Source: Elusimicrobia bacterium CG1_02_56_21 (GTDB lineage: Bacteria > Elusimicrobiota > Elusimicrobia > Elusimicrobiales > UBA9959). From it: a stretch of 56,141 nt of DNA. Shown here one piece after another: positions 1-8,157 of the stretch; position 1 is the first letter of the stretch, and each line of letters opens with the position of its first letter. The position numbers and the translations under genes were made by a program. The stretch is from the NCBI GenBank assembly GCA_001871115.1, contig MNUR01000083.1, forward strand, positions 1 through 56,141, in the 5' to 3' direction. The notes below the pieces were generated by a model. The model did not search any database. It had not been told where the DNA came from and was given only the letters and a program-made list of their open reading frames with translations.

Positions 1-792
1 ATACGCAAAAACAGGGATTTTTACGCAAAATGCGGACTGTTTTCCGGCCCGAATGTTATAGAAAGTCTGGACCTGAGAGACTTTGCCCACCTTAATACCG
101 TTCTGGATGAAATCAGGCCTTCCGTTATTGTGAACTGCGCCGGGGTTACCCTGCGCAGCAAAGAGGCCCAGGACAAGAACTCCGCCATTTCCATCAACGC
201 GCTGCTGCCGCACCGGCTGGCCGAGTGGTGCTCCCGCACCGGGGCGCGGCTGATACATTTCAGCACGGTCTGCGTCTACGACGGCAAGAAAGGCGGTTAT
301 ACCGAGGAAGACCTGCCCGACGCCCGCGACCTGTACGGCATGACCAAGATACTGGGCGACGTCACCGCGCCTTTCGCGTTGACGCTGCGCTCTTCTTTCA
401 TCGGCCGGGAGATCTTCGGCGGAAACGAACTGCTGGAATGGTTCCTGGCGCAGAAAGGGAAAAAGATAAAAGGTTTTACAAAGGCGATGTTCACCGGCCT
501 GACCACTAATAAACTGGCCGAGCTGGTAGGCAATCTGATAGAGAAGCACCCGGCCCTTAGCGGGCTTTATCATGTATCAAGCGAAACCCTTTCAAAATAC
601 GAAATGCTCTTGATGATGAAAGAGGCTTATAAACTGGACGTGGAAATAGAGGCGGATAGTACTTTTGAATGCCGCCGAGACCTTAAAGGGAGCAGGTTCG
701 AGGCGGCGGCCGGTTTCACCTGCCCGCCCTGGCGGCAGCTGATGAAGGAAATGGCCGCGGACCCGACACCTTACGGAGAGTGGAGAAAATAA
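1..792 (+). CDS. NAD(P)-dependent sugar reductase, FnlB/WbjC-like (5' end outside window)
   Basis: The frame is open from base 1 to the stop at 790-792, so the N-terminal Rossmann nucleotide-binding motif lies outside the window and about 263 residues are seen. The visible part is an extended SDR/RmlD-type enzyme: VNCAG, a serine/threonine-rich strand (FSTVCVYDG) and the catalytic YGMTK (Y-x3-K). In UDP-N-acetyl-L-fucosamine synthesis the second enzyme, FnlB/WbjC, reduces and epimerises the 4-keto intermediate. The next two genes are FnlA- and FnlC-like, and the stop is three bases before the next start, so an operon is clear. The FnlB assignment rests on this context; the sequence alone supports only an RmlD-like dTDP/UDP-sugar reductase. 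Confidence 0.75.
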   Translation: MRKNRDFYAKCGLFSGPNVIESLDLRDFAHLNTVLDEIRPSVIVNCAGVTLRSKEAQDKNSAISINALLPHRLAEWCSRTGARLIHFSTVCVYDGKKGGYTEEDLPDARDLYGMTKILGDVTAPFALTLRSSFIGREIFGGNELLEWFLAQKGKKIKGFTKAMFTGLTTNKLAELVGNLIEKHPALSGLYHVSSETLSKYEMLLMMKEAYKLDVEIEADSTFECRRDLKGSRFEAAAGFTCPPWRQLMKEMAADPTPYGEWRK

Positions 793-795
793 TTT

Positions 796-1812
796 ATGCC
801 GAATATTAAAAATAAAACCATTCTTATCACCGGGGGCACAGGTTCCTTCGGGCACGAACTCCTCGATACCATAATGGACAAAGGCTTTAAAGAAGTCCGC
901 ATTTTCAGCCGGGACGAGCTTAAGCAGGAGCATATGCGCATCCGGCTTAATAACCCGAAAGTAAAGTTTTACATCGGCGATGTTCGGGACCGGGACAGCG
1001 TGGACGCCGCTATGAAAGGCGTGGACATGGTGTTCCACGCCGCGGCCCTCAAGCAAGTTCCCTCCTGCGAGTTCTTCCCGATGCAGGCCGTGATGACCAA
1101 TATTCTGGGCAGCCACAACGTGGTGGAGTCAGCTGTGCAGCACGGGGTGGGCAGCGTAGTCTGCCTGGGCACCGACAAGGCCGTTTATCCCGTGAACGCC
1201 ATGGGCATGACCAAGGCGCTGATGGAGAAAGTGGCCCAGGCGGCCTGCCGCGGCCTCAAGGAAAGCGACACCCGCGTCTCCACGGTGCGCTACGGCAACG
1301 TGATGTGCTCGCGCGGCTCGGTGATACCGCTGTTCATCAAACAGATCAAAGAGAATAAGCCGATCACCGTCACCGACCCCGGCATGACGCGCTTTCTGCT
1401 GCCGCTGCCCGACGCCATCAAGCTGGTGCTGTTCGCTTTTACCAATGCCAAGCAGGGCAATATCTTTATCAAGAAGGCCCCGGCCTGCACCGTGGGAGAC
1501 CTGGCCGCGGCGCTTAAGGAGCTGTTCAAGTCCGATGTGCCTGTTAAGACCATAGGCATACGTCACGGCGAGAAGATCTACGAGACCCTTGCCACTATAG
1601 AGGAACTGCGCCGGGCGGAGGATATGGGGGATTATTTCAGGGTCAGCATGGACGACCGGGACCTGAACTATAATAAGTATTTTACGGAGGGGGATAAGAA
1701 AGAAGCTTTGCTCTCCGATTATACCTCGCATAATACCAGGCGCCTGAACGTAGAAGAAGTTAAAGAGATGCTTTTGAAGCTGCCGGCAGTGGCTGCGGAA
1801 CTAGAGGACTAG
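796..1812 (+). CDS. UDP-GlcNAc 4,6-dehydratase/5-epimerase, FnlA/WbjB/CapE-like
   Basis: This 338-residue polysaccharide-biosynthesis SDR begins with a glycine-rich NAD(P) loop (ITGGTGSFG). It continues with FSRDELKQ, GDVRD, FHAAALKQVP, GTDKAVYPVNAMGMTK and YGNVMCSRGSV, which are hallmarks of the FlaA1/CapD/CapE family. The active-site tyrosine of classic SDRs is replaced by the family's MGxTK motif. The expected reaction is UDP-GlcNAc to a 4-keto-6-deoxy hexosamine, with 5-epimerisation on the FucNAc route. The protein is cytoplasmic. The start is supported by GGAG about ten bases upstream. The last codons lie in a GAGGACTAGAGGAT stretch resembling the left arm of the dispersed repeat found elsewhere in this window. 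Confidence 0.88.
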   Translation: MPNIKNKTILITGGTGSFGHELLDTIMDKGFKEVRIFSRDELKQEHMRIRLNNPKVKFYIGDVRDRDSVDAAMKGVDMVFHAAALKQVPSCEFFPMQAVMTNILGSHNVVESAVQHGVGSVVCLGTDKAVYPVNAMGMTKALMEKVAQAACRGLKESDTRVSTVRYGNVMCSRGSVIPLFIKQIKENKPITVTDPGMTRFLLPLPDAIKLVLFAFTNAKQGNIFIKKAPACTVGDLAAALKELFKSDVPVKTIGIRHGEKIYETLATIEELRRAEDMGDYFRVSMDDRDLNYNKYFTEGDKKEALLSDYTSHNTRRLNVEEVKEMLLKLPAVAAELED

Positions 1813-1818
1813 AGGATC
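1804..1818. repeat. Possible half-copy of the dispersed GAGGACTAGAGGAT element
   Basis: The bases around the stop of the FnlA-like gene (AGAGGACTAGAGGAT) match the purine-rich left arm of the inverted-repeat element seen near 9477, 16484, 22593 and 30164. No right arm follows, so this is either a decayed half-element or chance purine-rich sequence. Confidence 0.35.
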
Positions 1819-1847
1819 GGAAAGCAAAAGAAAGATTTGGAGAAAAT

Positions 1848-2981
1848 ATGGCTTTGAAAGTAATGACGATAGTAGGGACCAGGCCGGAAATAATAAAGCT
1901 GAGCCGCGTGATGGCCGAGCTGGAGGCCCACGTTAAGCACGTTATAGTGCATACCGGCCAGAACTACGACTACGAACTTAACGAGATATTTTTTCAGGAA
2001 CTGGGCATACGCAAGCCGGACTATTTCCTGAACTCTGTGGGCAAAACGCTGGCGGCCACAATAGGCAATATAATAGCCAAGGCCGACGAGGTTATGGAGA
2101 AAGAGCAGCCGGACTGCATTTTGCTTTACGGGGACACCAATAGCTGCCTTTCGGTGATGCCGGCCAAGCGCCGCAAGATCCCCGTTTTTCACATGGAGGC
2201 AGGCAACCGCTCATTCGACCAGCGCGTGCCGGAAGAGCTCAACCGCAAGGTGGTGGACCATTTAAGCGACATTAATATGACCCTTACCGAGCATGCCCGG
2301 CGCTACCTTATCTCCGAGGGCATCAGGCCCGAGACCGTTATAAAGACCGGCTCCCCCATGAAAGAGGTCCTGACGCATTATATGCCCAAGATCCTCAAAT
2401 CCCCGGTGCTTAAGCGGCTGAAGCTGAAAGCGGGCGCTTATTTTGTAGTCAGTACCCACCGCGAAGAGAATATAGACAGCCCCGAGAACTTTAAGAACCT
2501 GCTTGGTTCGCTGAACGCCCTGGCTAAGAAATATTCAATGCCGGTGATAGTTTCCACCCACCCGCGCACCCGCAAAAAGCTGGAAGAGCTGGGGATGAAA
2601 GGCCTGGATAAGCGCATCAGTTTCCTTAAACCGCTTGGTTTCTACGATTATGTTAAGCTTCAGCTCAGCGCTTTCTGCGTGGTTTCCGACAGCGGTACTA
2701 TAACCGAGGAGTCCACTATCCTTAATGTGCCAGCCGTAACCATACGCCAGGCGCATGAGCGGCCCGAAGGGATGGACGAAGGTACGCTGATAATGTGCGG
2801 GCTTAAGACCGAGCGCGTGCTTGAATCCGTGGCCGTGGTGGTTAGTCAGCATTCTGCCGCAAAGCGCCAGTTCAAGCTGGTTCCTGACTACGATACGGAC
2901 AATGTCTCCAAGAAAGTTCTGCGCATAATACTCAGCTATACCGATTATATTAACCGCACGGTCTGGCGCCGCACGGTCTGA
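1848..2981 (+). CDS. UDP-N-acetylglucosamine 2-epimerase family, FnlC/WecB-like
   Basis: This 377-residue cytoplasmic epimerase has the WecB/FnlC signature order: GTRPEIIKLS at the N-terminus, HTGQNYDYELNEIFF, LLYGDTNSC, HMEAGNR, RVPEELNRKVVDHLSD, STHREENID, and SDSGTITEESTILNVPAVTIR for the UDP-binding C-terminal lobe. With the preceding FnlA- and FnlB-like genes the likely step is C2 epimerisation giving UDP-N-acetyl-L-fucosamine. A plain ManNAc-forming WecB is the alternative. GGAG lies eight bases before the start. The gene is about 35 bases after fnlA-like and nine bases before the next glycosyltransferase. Confidence 0.88.
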   Translation: MALKVMTIVGTRPEIIKLSRVMAELEAHVKHVIVHTGQNYDYELNEIFFQELGIRKPDYFLNSVGKTLAATIGNIIAKADEVMEKEQPDCILLYGDTNSCLSVMPAKRRKIPVFHMEAGNRSFDQRVPEELNRKVVDHLSDINMTLTEHARRYLISEGIRPETVIKTGSPMKEVLTHYMPKILKSPVLKRLKLKAGAYFVVSTHREENIDSPENFKNLLGSLNALAKKYSMPVIVSTHPRTRKKLEELGMKGLDKRISFLKPLGFYDYVKLQLSAFCVVSDSGTITEESTILNVPAVTIRQAHERPEGMDEGTLIMCGLKTERVLESVAVVVSQHSAAKRQFKLVPDYDTDNVSKKVLRIILSYTDYINRTVWRRTV

Positions 2982-2989
2982 CCGCCGAT

Positions 2990-4201
2990 ATGCCGGAGAA
3001 ACTCAAGGTTTTAATAATAACCGAACGGTTCTATCCGGAGGAATTCATAATTAATGATCTTGCTTCCCAATGGGCTGAGGAGGGGATGCAGGTTGATGTG
3101 CTTACTCAGGCGCCCAGCTATCCTCTCGGGAAGATCTTCGCGGGCTACTCCAATAAAATATTTTCCAGCGAGCGCTGGCGGGACATAACGGTATTCAGGT
3201 TCTTTACCGTAACCGGGTACCGGAATTCCCTTTTTTTAAAACTTTCAAACTATCTCAGCTTTGCCGTGACGGGCTGCTTTGCGGCTTTGTTCAAAGCCCG
3301 CGGCTATGACCGTATTTTTGTTTACCAGACCGGGCCGCTTACGCTGGCCCTGCCCGCCGTGCTGGCGCGCAAACTTTACGGGATCCCGGTTACTATCTGG
3401 ACCCAGGATATCTGGCCTGATATGGTTTACGCTTACGGCTTTAAAAAAACCAGGCTGCTGGAGTGGTTCCTGGGCCGGGTGATAAAATTTATCTATTCCG
3501 GTTGCGACAATATACTGGTGTCCTGCGAAGGCTTCGTCCGGCGCATAGCCGAATATGTGCCTGGCAGGGAAATCAGGCATTTTCCTAACTGGCCTACGGT
3601 TGTTCCGGACGGCAGCCAGGAGAAAGCCGGTCTGCCTGGCGGTTTTAATTTTACTTTTGCAGGGAATGTAGGCAAGCTGCAGAACCTGGATAATGTCCTG
3701 AGAGGATTCGGCCTGGCCTCCAAAGCTCAGCCCGGCCTCTGCCTGAATATAGTAGGCGACGGGTCTTATCTGGAAAACCTGAAAGAAATTGCGCATAAGC
3801 AGGATATTTCCGGAGTGGTTTTCTGGGGACGGCGCAAAAGCTCAGATATGCCGGCTTTCTTTCGCGCCAGTGACGTTATGATAGTATCCTTAAATAATAC
3901 GCCCGGCCTTAACCTTACAGTTCCGGCCAAGTTCCAGGCTTACCTGGCCTTCCATAAACCCGTGCTTTGCGTGATGAACGGAGAGGTTCGCGCGCTGGTA
4001 GAGAAGCACGGTACGGGGCTCTGGGCCGATCCGGACGGCCCCGAAGCTATCCGGGACGCGTTCTTAAGATTTTCTTCCATGAAGGAGTCAGAACTTGGTA
4101 ATTTTGCCTCTAACTCACGGAACCTCCTTGAAGCTGAGTATTCCCGTGAAAAGATAGCAGTTGGTATAAAGGCAGTTGTTATTGGCAATAGCGGGAAATA
4201 A
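2990..4201 (+). CDS. Glycosyltransferase family 4, WbuB-like (possible L-FucNAc transferase)
   Basis: This 403-residue GT-B fold protein has N-terminal TERFYPEEFIINDLA, a central WTQDIWPDMVYAYG motif, a FAGNVGKLQNLDN donor-domain start and LNLTVPAKFQAYLAFHKPVL. It lacks the E-x7-E motif of most GT4 enzymes. The LTVPAKFQAY segment and the missing E-x7-E resemble WbuB-type transferases, which in enteric O-antigen loci add L-FucNAc. It directly follows genes that would make UDP-L-FucNAc, which fits. No clear Shine-Dalgarno sequence is present; translation may be coupled to the upstream gene nine bases away. Sugar specificity is inferred from context only. Confidence 0.75.
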   Translation: MPEKLKVLIITERFYPEEFIINDLASQWAEEGMQVDVLTQAPSYPLGKIFAGYSNKIFSSERWRDITVFRFFTVTGYRNSLFLKLSNYLSFAVTGCFAALFKARGYDRIFVYQTGPLTLALPAVLARKLYGIPVTIWTQDIWPDMVYAYGFKKTRLLEWFLGRVIKFIYSGCDNILVSCEGFVRRIAEYVPGREIRHFPNWPTVVPDGSQEKAGLPGGFNFTFAGNVGKLQNLDNVLRGFGLASKAQPGLCLNIVGDGSYLENLKEIAHKQDISGVVFWGRRKSSDMPAFFRASDVMIVSLNNTPGLNLTVPAKFQAYLAFHKPVLCVMNGEVRALVEKHGTGLWADPDGPEAIRDAFLRFSSMKESELGNFASNSRNLLEAEYSREKIAVGIKAVVIGNSGK

Positions 4202-4203
4202 CT

Positions 4204-4233
4204 TATAATTAGGATATGGCGGGTTTAAAATAA
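4204..4233 (+). promoter_or_regulatory. TATAAT box plus five-codon leader ORF overlapping the next start
   Basis: TATAAT at 4204-4209 is followed six bases later by an ATG at 4216. That ATG opens a five-codon frame (Met-Ala-Gly-Leu-Lys, stop). Its TAA (4231-4233) shares its last base with the ATG (4233) of the sugar transferase. The spacing equals that at several other putative leaderless genes in this window, so a leaderless mini-ORF translationally coupled to the downstream gene is possible. Chance cannot be excluded. Confidence 0.4.
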
Positions 4234-5633
4234 TGCTTTTATTCCGTTGGCGCAGATTTTTTCTTTTTCTGGGAGACGCGCTTTTGTTTTACGCGGCCTT
4301 GGCGCTTGCCCTGATGGCGAGGCGGCTGAGCCTGATCCCTCTAGATTTCTTCCTGCAGCATGTGCTGGTTTTCTCCGTCTTCCTGCCCGTCTGGGCCGGG
4401 GTGTTTTATGTTCTGGGTTTTTATGACCTTCGCCGGATAAACAAGCTTGTAAAACTTATAAATACCAGCATTATCGCTTTCGCCGTTAATCTGGCCGCGG
4501 CCAGCGCCCTCTTCTACGCTTTTTACCTTCAGTTGGGGCTCACGCCCAAGACGCATTTATTCCTGACTATATTCTTTCTGCACATTTTGGCTACTTTCTG
4601 GCGGCGCCTGTGGACCCGGGTGGTTCTTTCAAAGGTGCTGGTACAGAAGGTAGCTTTTCTGGGCAGCAACCCGCTGGTAGAAGAAATAAAGGCCGACCTG
4701 CGCAACAGCCCGCACCTTGGGTTCTCGGTGGTGGGAATTCCGCAACTAGGAATTTCTGCCGCCCGCAGCGAGGGCTATTGGCGGCCCAATGGCAGATGCT
4801 GCGGAGATCTCGCGGCCAAGATAGACCTGCTGGTTGTGGACGCTGAAGACGCCGAGCGCAGCCCGGCCATGGAAGGCCAGCTGCTGTCCACCGCGGTGAT
4901 GGATCAGATACCTATAATAACCCATCTTGATTTCTACGAGGACCTCTACGGCAAGATCCCGCCTGAGCATGCCGCCAAGTCCAGCTGGCTTTTCAGCAAT
5001 GTGCTGCACCAGGGAAACAGATTTTATTCTATCTTTAAGCGCTTGATGGATATATTAGCCGCGGCATTCGGGCTGCTGCTGACCCTGCCGCTGTCGGTTC
5101 TTGTTTTAATTGCGGTCAAGATCGACGGCGGTTTGTCAGCCCCTGTTTTTTTTGTTCAGAAGCGCGTAGGGCATTTGGGCAAGCGCTTTATAATATGGAA
5201 GTTCCGCACTATGGTAGTGGGCGCCAGCAAGTCCGGCCCGCTTTACCAGGCCGAGGCGAAGGATACCCGCATAACAAAACTGGGCCGCTTCCTTAGGGGT
5301 GCCCGCCTGGACGAATTGCCGCAACTGTGGAACGTGCTGAAGGGGGAAATGTCCCTGGTAGGCCCGCGGCCCGAATGGGTGAGCGAGGTCCGCATACTGG
5401 AGCGCAGTGTGCCTCATTACCATCTGCGCCATCTGATAAAGCCGGGCGTTACCGGCTGGGCGCAGATAAACTACCACGCCACTTCAAGCGAAGCCGAGTC
5501 CGTGGAAAAGCTGCATTACGACCTGTACTATGTTAAGAACATGTCGCTAGCGCTGGACCTTGGTATTATTTTAAGGACTTTCCGCAGGGTATTCCAGAAA
5601 GACGCCGGGATGGTTAAAAACCCGTCGGCCTAA
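4233..5633 (+). CDS. Polyprenyl-phosphate sugar-1-phosphate transferase (WcaJ/WbaP-like)
   Basis: The 466-residue membrane protein initiates repeat-unit assembly by moving a sugar-1-phosphate onto undecaprenyl phosphate. Four or five hydrophobic helices fill residues 1-135, followed by a Rossmann-like CoA-binding-type middle domain. The catalytic C-terminal domain starts near residue 268 (KRLMDILAAAFGLLL helix). It carries KFRTM, DELPQLWNVLKGEMSLVGPRPE (listed as key segments DELPQLWN and SLVGPRPE) and PGVTGWAQI, the bacterial sugar transferase hallmarks. It ends the capsule/O-antigen operon and overlaps the convergent ligase gene by four bases. No Shine-Dalgarno sequence is seen at this start; see the mini-ORF just upstream. 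The sugar donor cannot be read from sequence. Confidence 0.9.
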   Translation: MLLFRWRRFFLFLGDALLFYAALALALMARRLSLIPLDFFLQHVLVFSVFLPVWAGVFYVLGFYDLRRINKLVKLINTSIIAFAVNLAAASALFYAFYLQLGLTPKTHLFLTIFFLHILATFWRRLWTRVVLSKVLVQKVAFLGSNPLVEEIKADLRNSPHLGFSVVGIPQLGISAARSEGYWRPNGRCCGDLAAKIDLLVVDAEDAERSPAMEGQLLSTAVMDQIPIITHLDFYEDLYGKIPPEHAAKSSWLFSNVLHQGNRFYSIFKRLMDILAAAFGLLLTLPLSVLVLIAVKIDGGLSAPVFFVQKRVGHLGKRFIIWKFRTMVVGASKSGPLYQAEAKDTRITKLGRFLRGARLDELPQLWNVLKGEMSLVGPRPEWVSEVRILERSVPHYHLRHLIKPGVTGWAQINYHATSSEAESVEKLHYDLYYVKNMSLALDLGIILRTFRRVFQKDAGMVKNPSA

Positions 5634-6853
5634 ATCTTTTCTTCTTCAGCCGCGGCGGAGAAAGCCAGCGCCAGGAAAATGGCGAAGGCCGTATGTACAT
5701 GCTGGAAAGAGATCTCCGTCAGGTTCATCATATAATAAGCGGGCAGTACGCACAGCGCCCACAAAGTATAGGGGCTCCTGGCCGCCCTGAACCTTTTCAG
5801 CGCGAAGGCTGCCATTGAGCCGAAAAGAAAGAGCAGCGCTCCCAGGCCCAGAATGCCGCGCTCGGCCGCCTGGTGTATATAAAGATTGTGCAGGCTGCCC
5901 CAGGTCTCGAAGTAACCTATCTGTACCGGCTGGAATTTCTTAAAAACTTTCTTTACATTATCCGGGCCTACTCCGAACACGGGGTGGGCTTTGAGCATTC
6001 TGCCGCCGAGTTTCCAAAGCCCCATCCGGATATTTATCCCTGTCGTGGGGGAATTTTCTGAGGTGTCGGCTGTTTTCTGCCCGGCCATAGCCAGGGTGCG
6101 CGCGCGCATAGCCGGGCTGAGCGTCATTACCAGGGCTGCGGTAACCAACATTAAACCCGCATAGGCCGCCATCTTTTTTCTGGAAGGGCTGGCGAAATAA
6201 AGCATCGCCATCACGCCGGTGAAAAGACCGAGGTAAGCCCCCCGGGTCTGGGTCAGTACAATAGAAACAAAAACCGGCAGGGCTATTAGTTTATAAAGCA
6301 GGTGCTCGCCCTTAAAGGATTCTTTAGTTCGGATAACCAGCCTGCTCAGGATAAGCATAAAGGCTATGGTCATCACCTCGCTGTAGCGCACCGCGTTCAT
6401 TAAAGCGTTAGCGCGCACTGAGCCCTCTCCGTAGACGCTGGGAAAAAGATGGGCTACCTGGGCTAGGCCGATCAGCGCGGACACTGCTGCGCCAGCTATA
6501 TAAAAACCAGAGAGGGCGGAAAGGTGTTCTTTCTTCACCGCCAGCAGCAGGGTTGAAAGGCAGACATATTTAAGGAAGTCGGAGTTAAGCTGGCCGAAGC
6601 CTTTATAGGGATAGTAGGCGGTAATTGAAGTAAGCAGGCAGACGCCCAAATAGACCATCCAGGGGATGAAGAGGGGGTGGCCGGTAAGCGCCCGGGGGAT
6701 TCCCCCGAGGGTTTTGTCGCGGTAGCGCTTTGCCAGGAGCAGGCCCAGGGTCAGGAGCAGGGCGGCTTCCACTACTGTTACCGAAAATATCACTGAAAAA
6801 GAGAAAAGCCAGAGCGTGAATACTATAAAATCGTCTATGGTGTAGCGCTTCAT
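5630..6853 (-). CDS. O-antigen ligase / Wzy-type membrane protein
   Basis: The 407-residue protein is almost entirely hydrophobic, with about ten to twelve predicted helices. The Wzy_C-family loop is visible near residues 285-345: FGVGPDNVKKVFKK, then GSLHNLYIHQAAERGILGL, the pattern of a large periplasmic loop followed by the H-N-x-Y helix. The family includes O-antigen ligases (WaaL), polymerases (Wzy) and related glycan ligases, and these cannot be told apart here. Its position convergent to the FucNAc cassette suggests it handles that polymer. A TATAAT box lies seven bases upstream of the ATG with no Shine-Dalgarno sequence, suggesting a leaderless transcript. Confidence 0.8.
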   Translation of the reverse strand: MKRYTIDDFIVFTLWLFSFSVIFSVTVVEAALLLTLGLLLAKRYRDKTLGGIPRALTGHPLFIPWMVYLGVCLLTSITAYYPYKGFGQLNSDFLKYVCLSTLLLAVKKEHLSALSGFYIAGAAVSALIGLAQVAHLFPSVYGEGSVRANALMNAVRYSEVMTIAFMLILSRLVIRTKESFKGEHLLYKLIALPVFVSIVLTQTRGAYLGLFTGVMAMLYFASPSRKKMAAYAGLMLVTAALVMTLSPAMRARTLAMAGQKTADTSENSPTTGINIRMGLWKLGGRMLKAHPVFGVGPDNVKKVFKKFQPVQIGYFETWGSLHNLYIHQAAERGILGLGALLFLFGSMAAFALKRFRAARSPYTLWALCVLPAYYMMNLTEISFQHVHTAFAIFLALAFSAAAEEEKI

Positions 6854-6860
6854 AGATTGA

Positions 6861-6866
6861 ATTATA
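6861..6866 (-). promoter_or_regulatory. -10 box of the O-antigen ligase gene (leaderless type)
   Basis: On the minus strand TATAAT ends seven bases before the ATG at 6853. Transcription would start at or next to the initiation codon. No convincing -35 hexamer is seen. Confidence 0.5.
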
Positions 6867-7020
6867 GTAAAAAGCGGTGCGTATTATGGAGATAAGGCTG
6901 TTTTAAGAGTTCCTCTTGCCCGGCCCGGTGCCCGCCAAATCCAAATTTGCTACAATTATTTACTGTTCAGACCCGCAATTTGACATTATATTCGCCTTTA
7001 TAGGCACAAGGAGACTTAAA

Positions 7021-8073
7021 ATGGCTACTAAAATAGGTATTAACGGCTTCGGACGCATTGGCAGACTGGTCGCCCGCGCGATATTGGCGCGCACCGACGG
7101 CCAGCTCGAGCTGGTCGCTATTAATGACCTTACCGATTCCAAGACCAATGCCCACCTTTTAAAATACGACTCAGTGCACGGCCGCCTGGATAATGAGATC
7201 AAAGCCACCGGAGAAGATGAGATCTCCGTGGACGGGAAGAAAATAAAGGTTTTCAAAGAAATGGACCCCTCCAACATCCCGTGGAAGAGCCTGGGCGTGG
7301 AGATAGTGGTGGAATCCACCGGCTTGTTCACCCTCAAGAAGGACGGCGTCAATAAGAAGGGCAAGGCCGTGAAGGGCGCCGAGAACCACATCACCAAGGG
7401 CGGCGCAAAGAAGGTCATCATCTCCGCGCCCGCGCAGGGCGAGGACATCACCATAGTGATGGGCGTCAACGACGACAAATACAACGCGAAGAACCACCAC
7501 GTGGTGTCGAACGCTTCCTGCACCACTAACTGCCTGGCGCCCTTCGCCAAGGTGCTCCAGGACAACTGGGGCATAGAGAAAGGCCTGATGACCACCATTC
7601 ACGCCTATACCAATGACCAGAAGATCCACGACATGGCGCATAGCGACCTGCGCCGCGCCCGCGCCGCCGCGCTTTCTATGATCCCCACTTCCACCGGCGC
7701 CGCCAAGGCCATAGCCCTGGTAATGCCCGAGCTGAAAGGGAAACTGGACGGCTACGCTATCCGCGTGCCCACCCCCAATGTCTCCGTGGTTGACCTTACC
7801 GTGACCCTGAGCAAGCCGGCCACGGCTGAAGAGATCAATGCCGCAATAAAGAAGGCCGCCGAAGGCCCGATGAAGGGCATCCTGGCCTATGTGGAAGAGC
7901 CCCTTGTCAGCATAGACTTCAACCACTGCCCGCTCAGCTCCAGCGTGGACGCCCAGAACACCAAGGTGATGGGCGGCAATATGGCCAAGGTTCTCGCCTG
8001 GTACGACAATGAATGGGGCTATTCCAACCGCGTGGTCGACCTCGCCCTGCTGATGATAAAGAAAGGCCTGTAA
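7021..8073 (+). CDS. gap: Glyceraldehyde-3-phosphate dehydrogenase (phosphorylating)
   Basis: This 350-residue glycolytic enzyme converts glyceraldehyde-3-phosphate, NAD+ and phosphate to 1,3-bisphosphoglycerate in the cytosol. The N-terminal Rossmann motif is [10 protein letters not shown]. The catalytic cysteine is Cys167 in [11 protein letters not shown], and HAYTNDQ and the C-terminal [11 protein letters not shown] are standard. The frame stays open upstream to about 6916, but the ATG at 7021 is chosen because AAGGAG lies seven bases before it and the protein then starts exactly at the Rossmann fold. The cDPGS-like gene and pgk follow on the same strand, so lower-glycolysis enzymes are clustered. 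A TTGACA hexamer at 6980-6985 lacks a well-spaced -10, so I do not call a promoter. Confidence 0.97.
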   Translation: MATKIGINGFGRIGRLVARAILARTDGQLELVAINDLTDSKTNAHLLKYDSVHGRLDNEIKATGEDEISVDGKKIKVFKEMDPSNIPWKSLGVEIVVESTGLFTLKKDGVNKKGKAVKGAENHITKGGAKKVIISAPAQGEDITIVMGVNDDKYNAKNHHVVSNASCTTNCLAPFAKVLQDNWGIEKGLMTTIHAYTNDQKIHDMAHSDLRRARAAALSMIPTSTGAAKAIALVMPELKGKLDGYAIRVPTPNVSVVDLTVTLSKPATAEEINAAIKKAAEGPMKGILAYVEEPLVSIDFNHCPLSSSVDAQNTKVMGGNMAKVLAWYDNEWGYSNRVVDLALLMIKKGL

Positions 8074-8082
8074 TTGCCCGGC

Positions 8083-8107
8083 CCGCGCCCGCTCTAGGCG
8101 GGCGCGG
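8083..8107 (+). other. Perfect 10-bp GC hairpin between gap and the cDPGS-like gene
   Basis: CCGCGCCCGC (8083-8092) and its exact reverse complement (8098-8107) flank a five-base loop. No T-run follows, so it is more likely an mRNA 3'-end stabiliser or Rho-associated stem than an intrinsic terminator. Confidence 0.6.
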
Positions 8108-8157
8108 ACAATTTACATCTTAACAATACCGGGTTTACTGCCTGCCTGGGAGAGTAA

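Noticed and set aside
6916-7020. N-terminal extension of GAPDH
   Set aside because: The upstream codons add a sequence unlike GAPDH; ATG at 7021 has AAGGAG and starts the Rossmann fold.
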